From the NCBI GenBank assembly GCA_965661345.1, contig CBFIDK010000024.1, forward strand, positions 1-10,443: a DNA stretch of 10,443 nt, given 5' to 3'. Every line of letters starts with the position of its first letter. The first letter of the stretch is position 1. Shown piece after piece: positions 1-5,438 of the stretch. The notes beneath the pieces were generated by a model. The model made no database searches and was not told the origin of the DNA. It saw nothing but the letters and a program-made list of their open reading frames with translations. Position numbers and translations under genes: made by a program. The stretch comes from GCA-2862585 sp965661345 (GTDB lineage Bacteria > Bacteroidota > Bacteroidia > Flavobacteriales > UBA7312).

Positions 1-3000
1 TAACATTGTCAACATATAAGCCTGAAGGAACTACATCACAAGGATTGGCTCCAGCTGGTTGGCTAATTGTAAACTCAAGCTCTGAAATACAAGATGATGT
101 AATGTCAGTTACTTGAACCACATAGTTTCCTGCAGATAATGCAAATGGGTTCTGTGGAACACCGTCAGCATCAAATACATTCACATCATAGTTCGATGAA
201 CCACCAGCTCCAGTAGCTTGTACGTTACCGTCAGAACCACCGTAAACTGTAGCGTCAGAAGTTGCCAAAATCACCGCTGTGAAATCTCCACAGAATGTAC
301 AACTACCATCGTCTAAACCAGCGTTAGGGTTAAAGTTATCCGCGTTTGAATCCGTACAACCTTGAATTTCATCATCATCACAAATGCCATCTTGGTCAAC
401 GTCAACAAAACAGCAACTTCCATCATCCTCAGTTGAGTTGACATCATAATTAAGAGCGCTAACATCTGTGCAGCCAAAGACTTCATTTTCATCACATATA
501 CCGTCGCCATCAGTGTCGTTATAACATTCACAGTAGCAAGACTCCATTATAGTACAATTTTCTTCATCTACCTCGGTATAGCTCACGGTGTAAGTATTCG
601 GGTCTAAAAAGTCACAAGGGCAATCCATAACACTTACAACCATTTCTTCGCAGTCACAAATTTCATCCCCGTCAAGGTCGCCATATAAACAGTTCCCTTC
701 ACAATCGTAACCCTCCTGAGGGTAAGAACATGAACCATCGTTCTCTGTAGCGTTGGCATCAAAATTACACGCTGCTACATCAGTACATCCAAAATCTGCA
801 TCTGAACACGGTGTCGTATGAAGACCTAAGTTTGTCCAATCGTTTTGCTCAAGAACAATCCATTCAGAGTCATCAGCAGTAGTCCCTGCCGATGATGCCC
901 AGTCAGAATTGCCATCAACAACTGAACATTTTCTTACCAAAGTGTGGTCAGCTGTTGCATTTGTTACCCCAGCGACATCCCAACCGCTTCCAGGGTCAGC
1001 ACCAAAGTCGCCAATAATATCTATAATGGTGAAGTCCTCTTCTGTTCCGAAAGCTAAGGCGTAGCCATCGTCACCATTACTCAAATAGGTATGTGTCATG
1101 TCTGACATATCTAAAATATAAGGATCTGAAGAAGGATGAGCAATAATGTATATTCCATTAGGAGCTATTTGAGCGCCTTCAGTAAAAGTATTCCAAAACT
1201 CATATGTTCCGTCAGAACCATTTGATGTGCTTGGAAAAGCATAATCAGAAAGGTCAACGGTTTCAGAACTTGGATTGTAAATTTCTAAATATTTATTATT
1301 GCTACTGCCTTCAGCATATTCAGAAAAGAAAAGGTTTTGCATTGGCGTTGGTGGATAAACACAACTGCCATCATCTTGAGTAGCATTTGGGTTATAGTTT
1401 GATGCTAAAGCATCTGTACAGCCAAAAACAATTGAGCTACAGTCACCAGGGATCCATGATAAAACACCACTTGCTTCTGCAAGGCAAGCATTGGAATAAG
1501 TGACTTCGTCACAACCACAAACAGGATCGTAAATGAAAGGGCATAATACTGTTGGGTCTATCAGGTTAGGGTCAATACAATCGTATTCACACGAGCCGTC
1601 ATCTTCTACTGCGTCCGGGTTATAGTTAGATGCTTGATTATCTGTACAACCTGCTAATGCTTGATTACAAGGTGTACATGACTCCCAACAAACAGTAGGA
1701 ATAAGTAGTGCCGTCTCTTCAACACTAAAGGTTCTATCATTTCCAAAAGTTCCTTCAGCGCAATCGCCTAGGTTTGTGCCTGATTCGTACCAATCGTCAA
1801 AAAAGTTATAGTTGTGAGACGTATTTGGAAGTACGTAAAAGGTAAAGGTCCAAATATTATCGCCGTCGTCGTCTAACATGTCTTGCCATGGCCCTCCATC
1901 TAGTCGAATAGTCATGACTGAACCCCCAGAAGCATCAAAACCTTCTTCGTTCATATCTACGGACACAGCAACCTCAACTAAACAAGAAATATCACCTTCA
2001 CAAGAGCCACAATCGTTAGGGAATTCACAGCTGCCGTCATTTACAGTCGCCGCCTCATCATAGTTACATGCTGCAATGTCGGTACACCCAAATACTTCGC
2101 CATCGCAATTAGTGGCAAGGTGAGAGCCTAAATAGGTCCATGTATTTTGATCATAAACCAACCATTCGGAATCGTCGGCATTAGTGCCTGCAGATGCTGT
2201 CCAGTCTGAATTTCCATCTTCAATTCCACATTTTCTTACCAAAGTATGATTTTGTGTAGCGTTAACAATTCCAGCAACATTCCAAGCCGTACCAGGGTCT
2301 CCGTTCCAATCGCCTACAAAATCAATAATTGTATAGCCTCCTGTTTGTGGATCCGTTGGCGTTGCTGGCTGATATCCGTGAACTAAGGCATAGCCATCGT
2401 CGCCATTACTTAAATATTGATGAGTAGTATTTGCAAGGGCCAAAATACTAGCATCAGCCTCGGGGTGTGCTATCACGTAAACATCGTTTGGAAGTATAAC
2501 GGCATTTGGTGGGAAATCATTCCAATATTCATAAATTCCTTCGCCATTATCAGGTGCATTACCAACAGACGGAAAGGCGTAAAATTGTAAAGAAACAGTG
2601 TCAGATGTAGGATTATAAATTTCTAAGTATTTATTGTTACTGCTTCCTTCAGCATACTCTGAGAAAAATAAATTTACAAGCGGCTCTAATGGATAGACAC
2701 AGCTGCCATCATCCGTCTGAGCTATGGGGTCATAATTAGTCGCCTCTTGGTCGGTACATCCTAAGAAAATACACGATCCGTCATCATCTGTTGCTAAAGG
2801 GTTGAAATTAGATGCTAGTGCGTCCGTACAACCTAAAATATTGTCGGGGCAAGGCGTTTCATGTTGGCCTAAGTTTGACCAATCTTCGTTGTCTAACACT
2901 AGCCATTCTGAATTCTCGATGGTAGTTCCTGCCGACACACTCCAGTCGTCATTTCCTTGTTCTACCCAACATTTTCTTACCAAAGTACGGTTAAAGGTAG

Positions 3001-5143
3001 CGCTACTTACGCCTGCAACTTCCCAACCAAATCCTGGGTCACCGTTCCAATCGCCAATTAAGTCTACAATGGTATAGCCCCCCGCTTCAGGACCAACAGG
3101 GGTGGCTGGCTCACTTCCGTATACCAAAGCGAAACCATCATCTCCATTACTTAACACAAAGTCTGGCCAACCAACAGTGGCATTTGCAAAAGGTAAAATT
3201 TCGACATCATTTGCTCCTGGGTCTGCAATTATATAAACCTCGCCTGGCGCCACAAATGATCCTTCTGGAAATTGTCGCCAAAATTCATAAACTCCAACCA
3301 CAGTAGGGGCATTGCTGGTGCTTGCTAAAGCGTAAAACGATAAATCTACCGTATCTTCATCAGGGTTAAAAATTTCTAAATATTTATTGCTAGCTGTTCC
3401 TTCAGCATACTCTGAGAAAAACAAATTTGCAACCGTATTATAAAATAAATCTACTCCATAACCTTGTATAGCGTTTCCTGCTTGGTCTTCAGTTCCTGAA
3501 ATGGTAACAGGATATGCTGACCCCAAAACCAATGGAGTTGATAAGGTTAGTGTAACGGTATCTCCTGAAATGGTTGACGAAGAAACGTCAATACCATCAT
3601 ACGTACCATCAACAAAAATAGCTTCGTCATAAACCACGACAACTGTTTGCTCGTCAAGAGGGTAAATAGAAATTACAACAGGTGGTAAAATGTCTCCTTC
3701 TGGACAAGGCGCAGCAGGATCAGCATAATACTGCGTGTAGCCGCTTAAGCCCATGGCGTCTAACACTGCTTCTGTCGGATCTACAGCATACTGAATTGCT
3801 GAAGATAACGACCAATTAAGAGGGTCATTCATGTCCGAAGATGGATCACATAAAACGATTGAATAACCGTTTGAAACTGCTATAGGCCAGTCCCCTGAGT
3901 CGTCAAAATCTAAATAAATTACCGTTTCTCCAACCGTATTTATACAACTCAATGTTCCTGCTCCTAAATATCCAGATTCTATTTCAAACTGTGGTGCAAA
4001 TCCAAAATACGACTGAAAACCACAGCCGTAAGTAAGTGCCCCGCAAGCATCGTTTAAAAAATAAGCCGGTTGTGCAACAATGATGTATTCTCCCGCCTCT
4101 AAGCTATATTCGCTAAAACTGACATTTACACCCGTGTTAAATTGTAATCCGCCTAGAGGGTATGCTTCATCGCCATTATTGTATATTTCTATATAGTCTA
4201 AATTGTCGTAAGGGCCTGGGTCGTTGTAATTTATTTCCGTAATGACCAAGTTTCCAACATGGTCATTATGAACTAGATTTTCTAGTGTAAAGGAGTTAAT
4301 GTTTCCGGCAATATCCGTCAATTCTTCAAAGGTTATGGTGAAATAGTCGCCATCAATTAAAGGGGAAGAAAGGTTGATAGTTAGCTGTGTCCCCTCACTA
4401 TTTAAAATAGACGATTGTATATTGTATCCTTCTACAGATGCGGTAGCGGATTGCACCACCTCATCAAAGGTTAAAACAATTTGTTGGTCATTAATAATGG
4501 ATGCGTCGATAACATTTGGCGCAATAAAATCGCCTTCACTGTCATAGTAAAGGAATATGTCATCTAAACCTGCCCAATCTGCACCACCATTTTGTTTGGC
4601 GCCAATTCTAAATCTTAAAAAGGAGACGGTATCTGGAATATCAATGGTGTGAAGCACCCACTGTTGATCTGTGTCTTTTGAAAGGTACTGAGAATATTCA
4701 TAAGTTGTATCTACCGAACTGCTCCAATTGCTAAACCAAGTGTCGCTATTATCAAACTGAAGCTCGTAGGCCATGTAATCTGGCCCATCAAATTCTACAG
4801 AAATATACTTAAACGACAGCTTCAAATCTTCAGGCGAAGGCTGAGGAATCATCAGCGTAGAAAATGTAATATAATGGTAGTAATTTGATGTTTCTCCACT
4901 TACAACATTTGGGTTTTCTAAGTCATGAAAAGCTACAAAATGACTGCCAGACGATGGCGACATGCTTTGGTATTCTCCTTCAATAATGTCAAATACGTCG
5001 CCATTTTGAAAGTTATAAAATTCTGGAAAGGTGGTGTAAGACCAGCTATCTCCATTTTCAAATCCTTGAGTTGCAATGGGTATTTGAGCGTATGAATAAT
5101 TTACCGATAATAACGAAATCAGCAATAGTAAAAGACGATTCAT
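1..5143 (-). CDS. Giant secreted mosaic protein with lamin-tail, Ig, GCTD, CBM-like and Kazal-like modules (3' end outside window)
   Basis: The frame is open from ATG at 5143 to the left edge: 1,714 codons and no stop. Residues 1-19 form a signal peptide ending SYA, followed by Gln. The order is then: jelly-roll-like region (about 20-205), SbsA-type Ig (207-281), divergent lamin-tail domain (298 to about 448), second Ig (485-557), ExeM-type lamin-tail domains (573-765, 824-1013, 1270-1446), eight GCTD...DGSC modules between 771 and 1615, CBM-like domain (1056-1156), Kazal-like domain (1189-1235), Asp-rich calcium-type loops (1489, 1543, 1581) and a SprB-like repeat (1621-1698). No catalytic domain is visible. 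I infer a surface or secreted binding protein, probably T9SS cargo, but the sorting domain that would prove this lies off the window. The start is supported by the signal peptide, the A-Q cleavage site and an A-rich leader without Shine-Dalgarno sequence. It is transcribed divergently from the next gene. A hydrolase beyond the edge is possible, since such lamin-tail domains often accompany nucleases. Confidence 0.95.
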   Translation of the reverse strand, partial: MNRLLLLLISLLSVNYSYAQIPIATQGFENGDSWSYTTFPEFYNFQNGDVFDIIEGEYQSMSPSSGSHFVAFHDLENPNVVSGETSNYYHYITFSTLMIPQPSPEDLKLSFKYISVEFDGPDYMAYELQFDNSDTWFSNWSSSVDTTYEYSQYLSKDTDQQWVLHTIDIPDTVSFLRFRIGAKQNGGADWAGLDDIFLYYDSEGDFIAPNVIDASIINDQQIVLTFDEVVQSATASVEGYNIQSSILNSEGTQLTINLSSPLIDGDYFTITFEELTDIAGNINSFTLENLVHNDHVGNLVITEINYNDPGPYDNLDYIEIYNNGDEAYPLGGLQFNTGVNVSFSEYSLEAGEYIIVAQPAYFLNDACGALTYGCGFQSYFGFAPQFEIESGYLGAGTLSCINTVGETVIYLDFDDSGDWPIAVSNGYSIVLCDPSSDMNDPLNWSLSSAIQYAVDPTEAVLDAMGLSGYTQYYADPAAPCPEGDILPPVVISIYPLDEQTVVVVYDEAIFVDGTYDGIDVSSSTISGDTVTLTLSTPLVLGSAYPVTISGTEDQAGNAIQGYGVDLFYNTVANLFFSEYAEGTASNKYLEIFNPDEDTVDLSFYALASTSNAPTVVGVYEFWRQFPEGSFVAPGEVYIIADPGANDVEILPFANATVGWPDFVLSNGDDGFALVYGSEPATPVGPEAGGYTIVDLIGDWNGDPGFGWEVAGVSSATFNRTLVRKCWVEQGNDDWSVSAGTTIENSEWLVLDNEDWSNLGQHETPCPDNILGCTDALASNFNPLATDDDGSCIFLGCTDQEATNYDPIAQTDDGSCVYPLEPLVNLFFSEYAEGSSNNKYLEIYNPTSDTVSLQFYAFPSVGNAPDNGEGIYEYWNDFPPNAVILPNDVYVIAHPEADASILALANTTHQYLSNGDDGYALVHGYQPATPTDPQTGGYTIIDFVGDWNGDPGTAWNVAGIVNATQNHTLVRKCGIEDGNSDWTASAGTNADDSEWLVYDQNTWTYLGSHLATNCDGEVFGCTDIAACNYDEAATVNDGSCEFPNDCGSCEGDISCLVEVAVSVDMNEEGFDASGGSVMTIRLDGGPWQDMLDDDGDNIWTFTFYVLPNTSHNYNFFDDWYESGTNLGDCAEGTFGNDRTFSVEETALLIPTVCWESCTPCNQALAGCTDNQASNYNPDAVEDDGSCEYDCIDPNLIDPTVLCPFIYDPVCGCDEVTYSNACLAEASGVLSWIPGDCSSIVFGCTDALASNYNPNATQDDGSCVYPPTPMQNLFFSEYAEGSSNNKYLEIYNPSSETVDLSDYAFPSTSNGSDGTYEFWNTFTEGAQIAPNGIYIIAHPSSDPYILDMSDMTHTYLSNGDDGYALAFGTEEDFTIIDIIGDFGADPGSGWDVAGVTNATADHTLVRKCSVVDGNSDWASSAGTTADDSEWIVLEQNDWTNLGLHTTPCSDADFGCTDVAACNFDANATENDGSCSYPQEGYDCEGNCLYGDLDGDEICDCEEMVVSVMDCPCDFLDPNTYTVSYTEVDEENCTIMESCYCECYNDTDGDGICDENEVFGCTDVSALNYDVNSTEDDGSCCFVDVDQDGICDDDEIQGCTDSNADNFNPNAGLDDGSCTFCGDFTAVILATSDATVYGGSDGNVQATGAGGSSNYDVNVFDADGVPQNPFALSAGNYVVQVTDITSSCISELEFTISQPAGANPCDVVPSGLYVDNV
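50..283 (-). other. SprB-like repeat at the visible C-terminal end
   Basis: Residues 1621-1698. GGSDGNVQATGAGGSSNYDV, then LSAGNYVVQVTD and SCISELEFTISQP, follow the SprB repeat pattern (DG-x-a-x-GG, then LxAGxYxVxVxDxxxC and a closing I-x-x-P). The first acidic Cys motif is weak. SprB repeats are named from the gliding adhesin SprB. This module links the giant protein to the repeat types of its two neighbours. Confidence 0.65.
368..679 (-). repeat. Three Asp-rich thrombospondin type 3-like calcium loops
   Basis: Twelve-residue loops at 644-679 (DLDGDEICDCEE), 482-517 (DTDGDGICDENE) and 368-403 (DVDQDGICDDDE), each 36 nt. The D-x-D-x-D-G-x-C-D pattern is that of thrombospondin type 3 repeats and implies calcium binding. 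The second and third loops flank GCTD copy 7, and the third leads into copy 8, giving a dense Cys/Asp segment of about 130 residues that probably forms a stiff calcium-stabilised stalk. Confidence 0.75.
1439..1579 (-). other. Kazal-like Cys-rich domain
   Basis: Residues 1189-1235 hold six Cys. The core YDPVCGCDEVTYSNAC fits the Kazal spacing C-x7-C-x6-Y-x3-C. It departs from the animal form: an extra Cys sits where SDG normally follows the third Cys (CGC), and the usual fifth Cys is absent. This variant is known in bacterial secreted proteins. Kazal domains inhibit serine proteases in eukaryotes; inhibition here is only a possibility. It lies between GCTD copies 4 and 5. Confidence 0.65.
1676..1978 (-). 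other. CBM-like (early-set, starch-binding-type) domain
   Basis: Residues 1056-1156. The order VSVDMNEEGF, then RLDGGPW, DDDGDNIWTFTF, NYNFFDDWYESG, a GDC, and NDRTFSV ending in CWESC matches the carbohydrate-binding-like beta domain common in Bacteroidetes secreted proteins, where VDM, DGDGVY and NNRTV motifs recur. The ligand cannot be read from sequence. It interrupts a run of GCTD modules (copies 3 and 4), so it looks inserted between linkers. Confidence 0.6.
3473..3691 (-). other. SbsA-type Ig-like domain 2
   Basis: Residues 485-557, from ILPPVV to DQAGN. It is the second member of the Ig pair and leads into the first of the three ExeM-type lamin-tail domains after a linker of about 15 residues. 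Presumably a structural spacer; no binding residues can be assigned. Confidence 0.72.
3800..4252 (-). other. Divergent N-terminal lamin-tail domain
   Basis: From residue 298 the sequence reads NLVITEINYNDPG, then DYIEIYNNGDEAYPLGG and later EAGEYIIVAQ. This is the usual start of a bacterial lamin-tail domain (ITEI, EIYN, L-x-G-x-I). It differs clearly from the three later copies, which start NLFFSEYAEG. The domain has an Ig-like fold and is frequent in secreted bacterial proteins. The end near 3800 is approximate. Confidence 0.7.
4301..4525 (-). other. SbsA-type Ig-like domain 1
   Basis: Residues 207-281. It opens IAPNV, continues with a VLTFDEVV strand and closes with the DIAGN motif typical of the SbsA Ig-like (Big_5-like) fold found in bacterial surface proteins. 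A second copy at 3473-3691 (residues 485-557) has the same plan, with VVVVYDEAI and EDQAGN. Each copy directly precedes a lamin-tail domain, so Ig plus lamin-tail looks like a duplicated pair. Confidence 0.75.
5087..5143 (-). other. Signal peptide of the giant mosaic protein
   Basis: Nineteen residues: Asn-Arg after Met, then a Leu/Ile-rich core and the cleavage motif SYA before Gln. Gln at +1 matches the known Bacteroidetes tendency for signal peptidase I substrates to start with Gln, which is cyclised to pyroglutamate. It supports the ATG at 5143 as the true start and export across the inner membrane by Sec. Confidence 0.88.
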
Positions 5144-5357
5144 AAAAGTTTGTTTAGGTTAGATTTTCGCAAATAAATTTACTAATTTTTGTGATTCTAC
5201 AATACGGAATGTAAGCTTTTGTAATTACTTTTTTTTAACTTTACAACTGAATTAACTTCTTATGAGTTTACTTCCTTTTCTACTTTATGATATTTAACTT
5301 AAATTAGCGGATGTAAGTTCATTTGAACTTTTTGATTTTAAACTTAACCTTAATATA
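5144..5357. promoter_or_regulatory. Divergent intergenic region serving genes 1 and 2
   Basis: This 214-bp AT-rich stretch separates two divergent secreted-protein genes and must hold both promoters. Visible in it: an 8-bp palindrome GTAATTAC at 5221-5228 followed by eight T at 5229-5236, the inverted repeat TTTAA-C-TTAAA at 5293-5303, and a best Bacteroidetes-type promoter for the minus gene (separate entry). For the plus gene I found only weak matches, such as TTG at 5189-5191 with TTTG at 5218-5221. A tiny ATG frame at 5262-5297 (11 codons) lies in the frame of gene 2 but ends in TAA and shows no sign of being a gene. Confidence 0.55.
5170..5202 (-). promoter_or_regulatory. Candidate Bacteroidetes-type promoter for the giant minus-strand gene
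   Basis: Read on the minus strand, TTG (5202-5200) is followed after 22 bases by TTTATTTG (5177-5170), which fits the known -7 consensus TAnnTTTG at seven-eighths of its fixed bases allowing one mismatch, and the -33 TTG element with a slightly long spacer. Transcription would start near 5163, giving an A-rich leader of about 20 nt before ATG. The match could be chance in such AT-rich DNA. Confidence 0.3.
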
Positions 5358-5438
5358 TTGATTCTGCTCAAGGAAATCTTATTTAAACTGTTCATAAGTT
5401 GTTTGTTATTGCTCGTCAATTTACAAACGGTTAATGCG
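5358..5438 (+). other. Signal peptide with TTG start
   Basis: From TTG the 27 residues include two Lys, a hydrophobic core (LFISCLLLLVNL) and a cleavage site VNA before Gln-Tyr-Cys. It obeys the same Ala-then-Gln pattern as gene 1. Length and charge are right for a Sec signal, so the protein N-terminus is probably complete despite the missing ATG. Confidence 0.8.

Larger units (their letters stand above)
299..2833 (-). repeat. Eight GCTD...DGSC modules of exactly 21 residues
   Basis: Copies lie at 2771-2833, 2699-2761, 2027-2089, 1589-1651, 1361-1423, 728-790, 413-475 and 299-361. Each is 63 nt in the same frame. All begin GCTD, have Asn at residue 9 followed by Tyr or Phe, and end D/N-D-G-S-C. 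The pair of flanking Cys suggests a disulfide-closed loop, and the Asp/Asn-rich end could bind calcium; both are inferences. Such modules are widespread as linkers in secreted flavobacterial proteins. Here they sit at nearly every domain boundary after residue 770. Confidence 0.92.
806..3427 (-). repeat. Three paralogous ExeM-type lamin-tail domains (2849-3427, 2105-2674, 806-1336)
   Basis: Copies of 193, 190 and 177 residues share NLFFSEYAEG, NKYLEI, SNGDDG, an I-G/V-G-D then DPG motif, TLVRKC, a GN-x-DW then SAGT motif, SEW and a final LG-x-H. The shared SEYAEGSSNNK-type start and the LVRK segment resemble the lamin-tail domain found at the front of ExeM-like extracellular nucleases. No nuclease follows any copy here. 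Each copy is followed closely by at least one GCTD module, so lamin-tail plus GCTD appears to be the unit that was duplicated. Confidence 0.85.

Noticed and set aside
313..531. Minus-strand open frame of 72 codons
   Set aside because: It overlaps the giant gene in another frame, is Met-rich and low in complexity, and is explained as a shadow of the Asp-rich loops (GAT read as ATG).
1878..3077. Plus-strand open frames of 61 and 91 codons
   Set aside because: They are antisense to repeated lamin-tail and linker modules, have no recognisable domain and no start context.
1..5143. Possible pseudogene or degraded region, because no short complete open frame covers it
   Set aside because: Reading the minus strand from 5143 shows one frame with no stop over 1,714 codons and intact domains throughout. 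It is only cut by the window edge.
5262..5297. Short ATG frame in phase with the plus gene, considered as its true start
   Set aside because: It ends in TAA before the gene, and the signal peptide lies downstream of that stop. No single-base change was evident that would clearly join them.
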